Shown here: positions 23,371 to 34,468 of the stretch, piece after piece
Position numbering within the stretch: position 1 is the stretch's first letter
Layout: each line of letters begins with the position of its first letter
Assembly (NCBI GenBank): GCA_037176845.1
Contig: JAYKXP010000082.1
Span: 62,001-126,000, forward strand
Direction: 5' to 3'
DNA: 64,000 bases
Source of the DNA: Paramarasmius palmivorus
Lineage: Eukaryota; Basidiomycota; Agaricomycetes; Agaricales; Marasmiaceae
Notes under the pieces: model-generated
Seen by the model: the letters and a program-made list of their open reading frames with translations, nothing else
What the model was told of the DNA's origin: nothing
Databases searched by the model: none
Position numbers and translations under genes: made by a program

Positions 23371-23835
23371 TCACAACCGACATACACCCTTTCGAGCGGT
23401 CTTTACTGATTTCTTCTGCTCAACCTGCTCTTGGTCGTTGGCCTGCAGAAAGGAAAGAAGGTTACGAGTCATGTGGACGTTGAATTGAATAACGGTACCA
23501 TCACTTTGTTTCTGGTGGTCAGGAGGTTCTCCAACCGTCATCGTCACAGCATCTGGTGGCTCTCCTGCGACTTGGTCATGTCCACGGATTTTTGTAGGGT
23601 ACGCTTGAAGTCGCAATCGGTCTATCGGTGTAAGCCTCGTATTGGTTTCGTCGCTACTATAGACCGATACTTTGACTTTCTTTCCGGTTCGTTCGTGGTA
23701 TATTAACAGTTCGAATTCCATTCTTGTCGATAAACGAATCCAATGACTGTTTTCTGATATTGAGTGCACTGTTTGCATAAAATTCGGAGAGCACTCACCA
23801 AGCTCGTCAACATCGTCGGCCCAGTGAATGTTCAA
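23371..23835 (-). CDS. Hypothetical protein
   Basis: A 154-residue open frame. A 54-nt intron may lie inside it (GTGAGTGCTC to GAAAACAG), which would join NIHWADDVDEL to SHWIRLSTRMEFELLIYHER. The middle is hydrophilic with a likely beta-rich stretch (KKVKVSVYSS), and the end is charged (QANDQEQVEQKKSVKTARK). No family is recognised and no upstream exon is certain. Confidence 0.35.
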   Translation of the reverse strand: MNIHWADDVDELGECSPNFMQTVHSISENSHWIRLSTRMEFELLIYHERTGKKVKVSVYSSDETNTRLTPIDRLRLQAYPTKIRGHDQVAGEPPDAVTMTVGEPPDHQKQSDGTVIQFNVHMTRNLLSFLQANDQEQVEQKKSVKTARKGVCRL

Positions 23836-25082
23836 ATAAGACTAAAAAAACATAACGAAGTCAGGGATAAAGCAGCAAACCTACATAAGAATTGGGAGAG
23901 GTCTTGAGAGGTCACTGGTCAATATTGAATCGGCGAGATAACCCGACTGTCCGACTACATCCGATCAGATGATGCACTTTGTTTGGCGTTGGTTTGGATT
24001 TCCGTTTCGCACCTCTCTCAACACAACACCCCGATGACAATCGTCTCCTCCTTTTGGTACACACGCACTACTCTCATCCTAATTTTCAGAACATTTCACC
24101 AGAACATAGGGCTCGTTACCAGATTCGGGTGAGTAAGCACCATTTTTGGTATGATATAATTCATACCAGTCCCAGGCCTGAGGATTTGGCTAGGCACCCA
24201 CGTCCAGCACTTTGCAATCCCGACGATACCGGTACGTCCCAGAGAACGTCCCAGAGAACATGTCACAATTCCAACTTCCTCGATCCCTATAGCGATAAGA
24301 TGAAGCAGCAGAAGGTTCTCAATCAAAATACTGCCAGGAATTGTGTTCCGCCGAAGAACCCAAAGAGGCGTCAAATCCAAGAAATTCATCAACGTATCAG
24401 CTAAATCCAGTACCAAATTAGGCAGACCTTCACAGAAGAAAGACCCTGACGAGAACTCCGACGAACACTCAAACATCCGAACATGATGGCGTGTAGTACT
24501 CAAGCTCAAGGTGTTCTGCGAGACTTGTTCTAGTCCACCGCATCCAGGAGCCATGCATGGCCACATTTGATCGTATTTGAGATTCTTGGCTGCCCTCCGA
24601 CACTGACATTGAAAGGATTCAGGATTCAGGTGCGTCTTCTGCCTTTGATTCTACGTCCTTGCAGCTGACTATAAAGCACACTCTAGTCATCAGTGGCATC
24701 ACGTTGATGGTTATCCCCATCCTTTCCATGGTGTTGATCGAACTCGGGTGGCCTCTAGTTCCCTCTATGCACCGGCGATCTTGGTCTGATTAAGGTCTAA
24801 AGGAGAATTTCTCAGTGTGCATATGTGTTAGTGTTTTGACCTAACTCCCTTAAGAGAGAAATTCATACCCCGACAGGACATCGTGGTTTACACGCTCAGA
24901 CACCCAAAAACACGTTATGATGCTCATTGAACGTCTTTGGCTATCTCCGCCTCACTTTCGAGATCCTTGAATGTTCGTCAGGATTGATACTCTTGGAAAT
25001 CCATAAATGGTCGATGCCCATGCTTCCCTCTAGTTTCTCTCATCTGCCTCTTAGTCTACTGTGTTTATAGCCTTTCCAGAGC
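23836..25082. other. Intergenic with a shard of the 42-kb unit
   Basis: At about 24452-24500, ACTCCGACGAACACTCAAAC and CATGATGGCGTGTA match the minus strand of 42470-42520, a third fragment of that unit. A short direct repeat (ACGTCCCAGAGA, twice) lies at about 24233-24260. The open frame 23979-24404 is unrecognised. Confidence 0.45.
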
Positions 25083-25450
25083 TGAGATCCACGGAGGTCA
25101 TGGTCGCCGTAGCAAAAATGGAGGAGCACTACGTTCGTGAACTTCAGGTGTCCGTTTTACCGCGGATACACGCAATTCCAAGGCATCCTATGTCGCTACA
25201 GAGAGTACGTTCCATTTCTATAATGCCTATACAATCCATCGAGCGTGTCGGAGTAAACTCAATAGATGAACAAGGCAACAAGCTAAGAAGGCACATCTGC
25301 GGACCAGGTGAGAAACTGAGCGAACAGGTATTTGTTACACTCCTGACCGACTGTGTAGAACCTACTTCAAGGACGGGAGCTGGAGTAGCCCTACAAGATA
25401 ACGCAACCAAGGTATATCCTGGACCTCCCATCTCCGCTTTTCGCGACTGA
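25083..25450 (+). pseudogene. Possible degenerate member of the small membrane-protein family
   Basis: The frame ELRSTEVMVAVAKMEEHYVR, ELQ resembles exon 2 of the 26717-27236 gene (VAAVAKIQDFRIEQLQ) at the same distance from an acceptor-like TTTCCAG. A 54-nt GT..AG stretch (from GTGTCC to GCTACAG) follows, then a frame with IERVGVNSIDEQGNKLRR that may correspond to the RLDNERVDI exon. No membrane segment follows. The relation is suggestive only. Confidence 0.3.
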
Positions 25451-26190
25451 CCACATCCTCTCAGAATCCTTCGGCAACTCGAATCAACTCTTCGTCACCC
25501 CAGTTCACCCACTGGGAGAGTCGTCCTGCTGCGACGAGGTGGGGATCGCATCCCGAAAGCATTTGGAGGAAGTGTGTTGAACGAGACTTACGCAGCGACG
25601 ATGCCCAAGGGACCAGTCAAATTCTGAATAATGCTTCGTCACCCATGATGCAGTCTATCGAACGCACGTATCGTATCGTTGAACTTGTAGACACTCCGAG
25701 TCAAACATAAACAAGTTGCTTCCTGACGATTAACCGTTGCAAGTGGTTTGTCCCTTTGGACGAGGCCGACCCGAAGATCGAACGAGCCTAGCTGAAAGAG
25801 CCTAGAGTATTCTCGTGAATTATATTCAAACTTTTTCCAAGGCTTCACCTGCTACGATTGATAGCCGAATTGAACCTCACAAGAATCTGTATCATATCGT
25901 ACTAGTCCTGGACACTCCAGCGTGTTGATAAGTTTTGGCGTGCTAAACTTGATTCGGCGAGACTACGACTTTGGTGAAGTCTCATCATATCGATAATTCC
26001 TTGAATATATCATATCCTGGATGTAGCCGAGCTGTCAAACGTTCATTCCTGAGCCTCGCATCGTACATGTGTAGACATCCACGTTGTCCCAGAAGACATA
26101 CTTAACGCCAGTTTTTAGCCTTCTCCTTTCCAAGCCCCGTTGCTGTTGCTACCCACCAAGTCTCCTATTTGTCACAACTTTCGTCCTCTT
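25451..26190. other. Intergenic, upstream of small membrane-protein gene A
   Basis: A frame at about 25520-25710 (WGSHPESIWRKCVERDL) has no identified partner. Nothing else is supported. Confidence 0.35.
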
Positions 26191-26537
26191 ATGGGAAATA
26201 GCACATTTCCTGTCGTAGCGCAGCTACATGACTCTCGTCTCGATCAACTGGAGTCTGAGATATATCATTTGAGAGTAAGTTACTGCAGTCGTGTCGTCTT
26301 GTCACATTTATATTTATAACACTGTCTAGGAACGGACTTTAGATCGTCTCACTGATGAACGGGTAAATTTGACGCTGAGATTCGCTCGGCAGATCGCCCT
26401 AGGACTGGAACTTGCCGTAAGTTTCCTGCTTCTGCGGGTCGACACCAAGTTCACTTAAGCTTGCGCAGGATTTTCTCCTGCTCCTCATCCTGCTCCTTGC
26501 ACTGCTGACGGTTGGTGCTGCTCTATCCCGGGCATGA
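26191..26537 (+). CDS. Small single-pass membrane protein, family member A (79 aa)
   Basis: Three exons (26191-26274, 26330-26416, 26469-26537) join in phase 0 through introns of 55 and 52 nt. Exon 1 ends in a short coiled coil (SRLDQLESEIYHLR). Exon 2 has RLTDERVNLTLRFARQIALG. Exon 3 is a membrane helix (DFLLLLILLLALLTVGAALS) with a three-residue tail. Splice positions and phases match three other genes here (26717-27236, 47713-48229, 53589-54024), which have an extra short 5' exon; this copy appears to start inside the coil exon, or its first exon was missed. It is convergent with member B, 179 bp apart. Function unknown; the design suggests a small membrane-anchored protein that pairs through its coil. 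Confidence 0.7.
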
Positions 26538-26716
26538 TTGAACCAATGGGCGCAGTAGTGACCATGATCATGCATTCAATAATAGATACCCAAGTAACAT
26601 TCTGAATCATGCATATCTATCTATGACATATGCAACGGGTCCAATGAGTATGTCGTCAGTCTGGAACCAACAGATGAGTTGATCAAGGTTGAGTACTAGG
26701 AGTATTACGCATAAGG

Positions 26717-27236
26717 TCAAGCAAGGCATCTAGATAAGATATGAACTAATGAATTCCGCTTTGAATGCACAAGCTCTTCAAGGAGACATGCGAGAGGTGC
26801 CTTAGCTCCAAAGACAGTGTATAAAAATACACCGACGGCGACGAATGCAATGATTAACTGATATAAAGGAAGTGAAACTGACTTGGAGTACTTCTCGAGA
26901 AGAGCCAAAAGGGTAACTCACCATTCTTGGCCATCCGAACCGCGTGGGCTTCGCAGCAGTAAACACCGTTCCACGGTCCAAATCATCTAGAATTCGCTGC
27001 ATGCTCTGAGCCTGAGCCGGTATATAGAATTGATACAACTAGGAGTACTCACTCTCAGGTAGCGTACTTCGGATTGAAGTTGCTCAATGCGAAAATCTTG
27101 TATTTTTGCTACCGCTGCTACAGCTTCGAAGGTATCGACATCAGCCCCCTGGGTTCATGTTAGCCGAGAGAGAAACTCGAAGAAAAAAAACAGAACCCAC
27201 GCTGAATACGGGCCAGGGTGTGCGGTTTGCTGGCAT
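26717..27236 (-). CDS. Small single-pass membrane protein, family member B (115 aa)
   Basis: Four exons on the minus strand, all phase 0: 27201-27236 (MPANRTPWPVFS), 27053-27148 (ending KIQDFRIEQLQSEVRYLR), 26922-26996 (RILDDLDRGTVFTAAKP) and 26717-26857 (membrane helix LIIAFVAVGVFLYTVFGA and a 28-residue tail). The first exon and the donor GTGGGTTC are shared with member D (MPANNSAPEVVEFS). Exon 3 has lost the DNERVDI core that C and D share. The start codon lies 501 bp from the 973-bp segment at 27737-28709. Not recognised as a known family. Confidence 0.75.
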
Positions 27237-27736
27237 GATGAACGTTGCCTATGAAAGGACGAATGTTTAAGGAGTAGAAAGAATCGGAGTTCAAGACTTT
27301 TTATAGATACGTCTGAAGACTCGTCATCAAGTGGGAACATACCTTCCTGAAAAAAAATTATAGCTAGTGGTTGATATGTCTGCCGGATGCCAGGAGGATC
27401 CTGCAGTTCGTTTACGATCGTAAACGTGTTCGGTACTTTGTCTCCCTAAAACTCCCTCCATGTACTCGGCGCCAAGAGTCCGACGCTGATGAAAAGCAAC
27501 AAGCACACCTACATAGGAACCACTTTATCGGAAGGTTTGCCGGAGGAATTTAGCTTTTGGGTAATAACCAGAGTTAACCAGCCTCGTTGAGGAATTGATG
27601 AATTCGAGGGGCGCCTTTGCGACAAGGTATGAACGTGAGATCTACACCCTGCGGAAATGGTGCACCTTTCGAATCTGGGTATCAAACAGCCTCTGTTTCG
27701 GGAGTATTTGAGCAGGATCGTTAGTATGCTCACTTA
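27237..27736. promoter_or_regulatory. Probable upstream region of member B
   Basis: No gene is supported. A perfect 18-bp palindrome, CGTTTACGATCGTAAACG, lies at 27409-27426, about 170 bp upstream of the start codon of member B. Its role is unknown. Confidence 0.25.
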
Positions 27737-28709
27737 AAGCGGCGTACTGGTAGACTGCTGTATTGTAATAAAGAACAGCAAGTTTGACTAAGAGCCGCAT
27801 GCGAGGGCCATGAAGATTGTTATCTTGATCATCTGCCTGGCGTCACACAGTTTGGAAGTGTCCGGAGCTGAGATAGTTCGAAAACTTCAGCATTGTCGAC
27901 GAAAATGTTCAGAGCCCACTCACCCGCGGTCAATGTTTCCCCATCTTCAACTTGCCACCTACAAGGATAGTCTCTACTACGGCTCTCAGACCTCGCAATA
28001 TGGACAACTTCGAGTTTTTGTGCAAGACCGATTTTTGACACACCCGCTTGCTTGGTTACGGAAATCAATCGAAATAGGCACTGCAAGCCTGTTTTTGGAG
28101 GAGATGACCAGGAGATTTCTGTATGTGGATAGAACGATGTCGATGAGGACGGGTAGTATACCATTATTACCAAAGGTAGCTCATCAAGCGACTGACAGTC
28201 AGCTGACAGCTGGGAGAATATTAATCAGATTTGTCCAGCTTTTACCAGCACCACTGATCAGGCCTGGACCATTACATCTACTCGTTTCGATCCTCGGGGA
28301 AATGCCCAAACTCGACGAAATGGTCGCCAGCTACTAAGCAGTACCGGTACCTTTCCGTGTAACCAGAGGACATACACCACCAGAATAGGCACCGACGGCA
28401 AGAGTCTTTGGTATGCTACGGTAGCCTTGTACATCATGACCAGGCTGGTCTCTAATAACGGATAGCGTATAGAGGGTAGATGTCCCGCACGTCCCATCGT
28501 ACTCTCGAGTCTCAACGCTGGAAGTATAAAGGCCTAGGCTGGGTAGTCAGATTCAAACCCGGAACATTACCAGCCAACTTTGCTGCTGGATGCATCGAAG
28601 ACTTCGGATGGGATACGACGAAGAGTCGACTACACGATACCGCAAGCAGCCAGCTTTCAAGAAGCTTATGATCGTCGGAAATAAACTGTAGGCAACGACT
28701 ACACTATTG
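27737..28709. repeat. Near-identical duplicated segment, copy 1 (inverted at 46112-47096)
   Basis: 973 bp recur as the inverted complement at 46112-47096 (985 bp). By eye the difference is a 12-bp indel (GCCTGCTTCGGA region) plus a handful of substitutions. The ends are sharp: AAGCGGCGTACTGG on one side, CACTACACTATTG-like on the other. I see no terminal inverted repeats and no matching target-site duplication. Both orientations contain open frames, so coding potential is unclear. On the plus strand 27810-28337 (175 residues) begins with a plausible signal peptide (MKIVILIICLASHSLEVSGA). Confidence 0.85.
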
Positions 28710-29038
28710 TCCTTTGACAAACTACAGTAGTTTAGGGATTCATGAGAAAATACAACATCAGGCAGCCATGCGAGGACGTCGGACCTGATGCGATCACTTC
28801 ACACTGCTCAGCGCTCACCCATCACATTCACATCCGATTACTGTGGTTCTTCACACAGCATGCAAGCCCAGTATCTCGCCTGGCTCCGATGAAGACAAAG
28901 AAACCCGACCAAAGGACTTGCTGAAGGAGTGCAGTAAAGTGCCGGATGGAATAGTATAAGAGCTGGTACATCATCTCTCTATTCACCAAGTCGCTCTGAC
29001 TCCCAACCACCAGGTTGCTTCCCCTTTTCCCCGTGACC
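28710..29038. promoter_or_regulatory. Upstream region of RING gene 2
   Basis: No gene is seen. The interval is presumably promoter and 5'UTR. It shows no clear resemblance to the promoter of the paralogous RING gene at 2758-3440. Confidence 0.3.
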
Positions 29039-29846
29039 ATGGTCAAAGCCATATCCCCCCGTACCTCTTCCCCGTCTTCAGCTTGCAGTTCCTCGTCTTG
29101 CTCAAGACGCGATATGCCTCCCTTTTCGCCTCCTCTGCGTGTCAGATGGACATACTCTTCGCGTCATAGGCGTTGCAAGACTGCTATCAGGTCCCCTTCC
29201 ATCAAATCCACCCCTGGTTCTGACGTTGAATCACGGCTTGGTGTCTCTTCTGCCAACGACCAAATGATTTTTCAGCCAAGCATCCGGGTATTTCATCTGT
29301 TTTGCAACTTGATCGCGTATACTGACTCGCGAATAGCCTGGTTCTCCCACCGCCCTTGCATCATCGATCCTCCCCAATTCGGTTCTGTCACCAAACCTTG
29401 GCATGGAATCAAATATCAAGGTAAGTCCCTCAGGGTCAACCATAACCTATCTCATGTTCTTTCAAAGAATGCCGAAGGCCTGCTTTGTTCGTTGAAGGAT
29501 AATGTTAGAAGCCTTGCATCATGCCCTGTCTGTATGGACCTCGCCTGGCAGCCCTATGCGTACGTCAGCGTTACCATTCATAACATCGTTACACTCATAC
29601 GTTGCTTGTAGCCTTCAAGACTGTGGACACACGTTCTGTGCTCCCTGCTTGAAAAAGCACCGACGCGCGTGCTTGGGTCGTAGAGATGTCGCTTGTCCTT
29701 TGTGTCGTGAAATCATCAAAATCCGACCATTGCCCTCACGTTCGATACAGGACATGATCGACATCATCAAGGAAGTGGACGAGATTCCTCCGCCCCGTGT
29801 GCCTTTCTTTTGGCCTGTCGCTTTGCTTCCCTCTTCACGAGACTAG
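29039..29846 (+). CDS. RING-finger (C3HC4) protein, intact paralogue
   Basis: Probable E3 ubiquitin ligase. Exons 29039-29287, 29337-29420, 29468-29559 and 29612-29846 join to 219 residues. The N-terminal half is Ser/Arg-rich (SSPSSACSSSSCSRRD) and disordered. The RING has SCPVCMDLAWQPYALQDC, then GHTFCAPC, CLGRRD and CPLC, giving all eight zinc ligands. The conserved tail is DMIDIIKEVDEIPPPRVPFF. Exon 3 is 92 nt in both this gene and the paralogue at 2758-3440, and splice phases agree. The ATG at 29039 is chosen because it opens the Ser-rich domain; no closer in-frame ATG precedes it. Confidence 0.85.
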
Positions 29847-32657
29847 GAATTTCCCATCCCACTCCTTCATAACTGAAATCTGTCTGTATTTTATTCCGTT
29901 TTCGATTTTACGCTTAATCTAAGATATGATTGTATGTACCTGGGAAATAGAGAGCCCTGTTGTACCAATCTGCGTTGGCGTATCGCGTACACCGATTTTG
30001 GAAACACGTTGAGAAAGCCTACGGATTTATCGTGATAAAAGGAGGAGCAATTAGTGCTGTATCACCTATGATACGGTGTTCGTTGACTGTTTCTGCGAAT
30101 GTCTTTGCGCGTGTTTACACTTCGGGGAGGATGCGCATTTTTGTGTCTATTGATTAAGCTCAGGTAGACTATTGTGCCTATGGTGCTCATGAACTGTCTA
30201 TCTACAGGGGCCCAAAAGTTCATCGACGAAGCTGTAACTTGAACGCCCTTTATAAGCACAGGGAAGGATGCGCTTCTAGTTGTGTTCCTGAGTATCTCGG
30301 TGTTGAAAATACGTCGGGGAAAATAGTAAATCGGAAACAGTCCCATGATAATATCTGTATGTAGAGCGAGTCTCTGCGCAATATTCCTGAAGGTAGTGAT
30401 TGAGGAGTATATGTCCCGATTTTAGCTACACCAGAGGCCTTGGAAGCTAGCAAAGTTTTTGGACTGGTAATGGCGACTCGCATGTCTTCGAGGCATGCTT
30501 TCTATTCCGTCGCTATTGCTTGATCTGCATTCGTGAATGTGGTTGTGAGGGTGGCTACTGTTGACCTCAATACACAACGCGGCGACAGTTGGAATGCTTG
30601 GTAGCTGGAGACTCGTCCCTTTTCGACCGGAGGAGCACGCGAACACCTTCTGTAAAATACTGATTAAGTGAATTCTGACGTGCTGAATCGATGGGTGGGC
30701 AACGCACTGCTATCCGGTCTCCTTGGAATATCGCTTGCTGCCAATTTGCTTCGATGGTAGACGTCGTTTCTGAACCACTGGTGTAGTCCTCAAGCAACCT
30801 TTCCGCGTTCCTTCTATGGACATCCCAGGGAATCCGGCCTCAATCTTCTCATTCCTGGCCCTCCTCGTTGGTTGAGATCAATGCTGAGAAGCGAATGGTC
30901 GACTAGTCCGACGTTGAATACGAGTGGAGAAGGTAAAGGAGGCGATTTAGATTTATTGGGTACGATTCTTCTATGTTGGTTAGATCGGGTGTTCTATGCA
31001 GAGTAAGTAGGTGTACTACTATACCCAACGAACGCTGCTGGCTGAGATTGTCTGTCGTTGTGAGCGCGATATTATTGAGAAGGGAGCTGAGGAGGAGTAA
31101 GGAATCCACTGAAGGCCTTATCATATGTAGCGGATACGAAGGGCCGAGTACGAATGGATGGTTGGAGGAGGTATACCCAAAGAAAATTGAGGCACGGTGG
31201 AGGGGGACGGTGGCAGTTGCCAGGAGTTTCAGATGGGTCATCAAAAACTACCCAGTCCCTTCTCCCCTCCTTCTCAGCCCAAAAAATTTCGAGCCACTGT
31301 TCCCCGGTACACCTGTTCATAAACGAAGACATACACGGTGGAAAGCTTGCCCAGAAATAACGATGGCAAAAAGGAGGCGATATCGAGTTGGTCAAACATG
31401 GGTTTTGGAGAGCGCAGAAGGGGAAAACAGCCTCAATACTCTACAGAAAACACATTACTCGAACGAGAAAAGGATCCCGTTTTTAAGCAATTCAAGAGAA
31501 TCGAAGTCGACAGCCTTTTGCAAACATTCTCTTGTTAGCCCCTGGTTCGTTACCCTATCCAGTCGGTCGACTGCAACAACCATTTCGCCGTTATCTCCTT
31601 GGGCCCTTCATCCTATGCGTACTCTATCTGTCACCTGGCTTGCTAATAAGGAAGCTGGAGCAAGCCTTTGGCGCTGGGAGCCGGGATTTTCTGCGCTTCG
31701 TCAAATACGGAGAATGTCATGATTCGTTAGAAACTCACCGACTCAGGCCAGATTTCATACCTGGATAATCCCATGAATCATCCAAGGTGAGGTGTCTCGT
31801 GTCATCTGGTGCTTGAGTGTGCCACGAAGCCTTCTCCGCTACTAGTACGTTTTCACTAGATTCCTCTAGGAAAATGGAACCTGTGTGTCGATGTATCGAA
31901 AGAGATCTGCAAAACGGGAACCGAGCCTTGAGAAGCTGCCTCGAGGTATGTTATCGGTGCTTCTGTGACGTGTGTATGTATCCTGATGTTTATGTAGGCC
32001 ATACGCTAATAAGGGATGATAACCGGCTCGGGAGGACGCCTTTGTCGTCCAACCGGACGCTATATCGTGCTCCACCGAAAAGATAGATGATAATCCTCTG
32101 AATCTCCGATGGTAATAGTTCAAGGGGAGAGAATGGGGTGTGGTCTTCTCGATTTCAAGGAGCTGTAGCCTTTGTCCCTAGTAGCGAGTGTTCCGAGGTA
32201 TGGTCTCTTGACGCATTTTGGTTCTTATAACCATGAGTTATGTCTGACTACGCATACTGTCCCGACCTGTTTCTTTCTCCGGTATTGTGCTAGGCATTTG
32301 ATACATGATCTCCTATGCAGAACATAGTCACTGATCGGCAGGTAACGTCTGAGAATTGAAGTTTCGCAAAGGATAGCACTCACCATACTTAGAACGATCT
32401 AGGCAAGATATTCCTTGCGTAGAGTCCGTACATTGTATGTAGGTGATATGCTCCTATAGCTGAAGACCATGTTGGCTAACACCGAGTCGTAGCGGTAAGG
32501 CGAATGCGGAGATATTTGCAATTACACCAACGTCGAAATTTTCCCAGCGTTTTTTAGGCATTGTCTCCACCTTGCACCTTGACAGCTACGTTTGTCACCC
32601 TTTGTCACCCTTCTTCTTTCCTTCGCTATTCTTCATCTCTCGATTTACGCTTTCGGA
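29847..32657. other. Long tract without a recognisable gene
   Basis: An open frame of 249 codons (30973-31722, +) overlaps other open frames on both strands and has no motif or consistent exon plan, so I do not call it a gene. The frame around 31338-31538 (QPQYSTENTLLEREKDPVFK) looks somewhat protein-like and may be a decayed exon. A frame beginning MEPVCRCIERDLQNGN at 31874 with a GTATGT donor may be an isolated exon. Nothing else is supported. Confidence 0.35.
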
Positions 32658-34468
32658 ATGGACGATGTAGCTGAAAGAATCGACGAGTTCCTTCAGTGTA
32701 TCGAGGGCAAGCCCCGGGACCAAAATTGGGAATGTGTTTTATCTTGTGCTCTCAGCAATCGTTTGACCACGAGTCAATCGCTCCGTGTTTATGAAGCTGC
32801 TTTGAGATGCTTTCCAAACACCGTACGCCTCATCTCATCATTCTCCCCATTCATTTTACTCATTGGCACATGCCATGACATAGCCCAGGATTCAAGTCGC
32901 ACACATAGAAAAGGCTCTGTCTTGTGACAGTGGATGTACCCTTCAGCGAATAGAGGAGCTCTTTATCTCTTACCTGCCATCTCGTTCCGTTGCACTCTGC
33001 GATCTCTATATATCCTTCATCAGGTATATGCCGTGGTCCGAGTCGAATCGAGCTTTCTAATATTTACTGTCATTTCTGCAGAGAATACTACCCCACTTCG
33101 CTGACAAAAGAAACATATGCATTGCTTTTGGATCTTGTGGGACAAGAAGAAGAAAGTCATGATTTGTGGTCTCAATACTTGGATTTATTAGAGAAGGTTC
33201 GTCTAGTGTTCCGTATCAGTGTCGTATTATATCCTTATGACTACTTATAGGCCAATGAAACTTTGGTCGTACGGAGAATTTTACACACAATTGTCACTCA
33301 AGTACCGCTGAAATGGTGTCAACATTTCTGGGAGCGGCTGCAGCACTTCGAAAACAGATACCACACGGAAAGTGCTCAAGAGAATTTATCGCGACTTTTA
33401 CCAATCTATGCAGATACCGCATTCGTACGCTACGAATATTTGGCTCATATGGAGTTGTTGTACCCTCCAATATTGACTTTACCTGAGCCAAGTAGGTGTA
33501 GCGACAGGTTGAGCCTACCTGCGTCCTCCAGAGCCTCGGCTTTCGATGCGCCACTGGTGCAGAGATGGAAAGCTTACCTGAAGTGGGAAGAAAATGACCC
33601 TCTTAAGCTGAAAGAGAGTAACGTGATGGCATATATCAATCGAATGCAAAGTGCTTACAGAAAGGCAAACACTTGAATGAGATTCTGCCCGGAGTTATGG
33701 TAATCACACTATTCTCTTGCCATCGTGTCCACAACACTGATTTTTCCCTCTCAGGTTCATGGCCTATGAATGGTGTATAAGCAATGCTAAGGAACACGAA
33801 GCATTCCTCAAGCTTACAGAAGGCATCAAAGGGAACAGGGACAGGTATGAGCCAAGTAATCATCAACTTCATAGTTCCGTGTGCTGAACGGGGTCGTCAC
33901 CAGCCTACTTCTAAACAACGCCCTCGCAGATCTTTTCGAGAGCAGAGGAGATCTCGATGAAGCAGTAAAAGTTTATGAAGACCTTTTGCTTACGCACAGG
34001 GCCGCTCTTGTCTTGAAGGGGGGCAAAGACGGCAATGCTGATGCCTGCGAGGAACTCGGGTTGGTTTACGTTAGCTACATGCAGTTTGCTCTGCGAACTG
34101 GAGGTCTTCTTGCAGCACGGTCTGTCTTTCGACAAGCAACTGTTGATGGTGCTCTGACGCCTTGGTCGGTGTATGAAGAGGCGGCTAAAGTAGAGCGGGA
34201 GTATGGATGCAAGGAATGTGTCTTGCGAGTATTCGACATGGGAGCGGTTTACCATTCAGAAAATGTGGAGTTCATTACACGTCACCTGAACTGGCTCATC
34301 TATGCCGATGAACTAGACCGTGCGTTGTCCTTATCTCTTTTTCATGGTCTAAGATATGATAGATTCACAACAGGTGCTCTCGCGTTATTTGAATGCGTTG
34401 CCGATAAACTTCCCAGTGAAGAGGTCTCACATTCCGGGATCGTTGCGCGAACGGTGCACGATAATTGA
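32658..34468 (+). pseudogene. RNA14: RNA14/CstF-77-like pseudogene, paralogue of the 7.6-kb gene
   Basis: Exons 32658-32822, 32884-33023, 33082-33196, 33251-33699, 33755-33844, 33904-34319 and 34374-34468 match the gene at 7649-9704. Exons 2, 3 and 5 have exactly the same lengths (140, 115, 90 nt) and all phases agree. HAT helices are clear (QRWKAYLKWEENDPLKL, MAYEWC, LAARSVFRQA). A TGA at 33674-33676 falls where the other copy has an Arg codon (KAVVRLRFCPE against KANT-stop-MRFCPE), and near 34430 a one-base slip removes the LWDRW helix. Beyond the stop the frame stays open over about 780 nt, so decay is recent, or a truncated product of about 280 residues is still made. Confidence 0.85.

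Noticed and set aside
27737..28709. Calling the 973-bp segment a transposon
   Set aside because: Its ends show no terminal inverted repeats, no long terminal repeat signature (TG..CA) and no target-site duplication at either copy, so it is listed only as a repeat.
30973..31722. A 249-codon open frame
   Set aside because: Overlapping frames on both strands are also open, composition is unlike the accepted genes, and there is no motif or exon plan; long chance frames are expected in 64 kb of this base composition.
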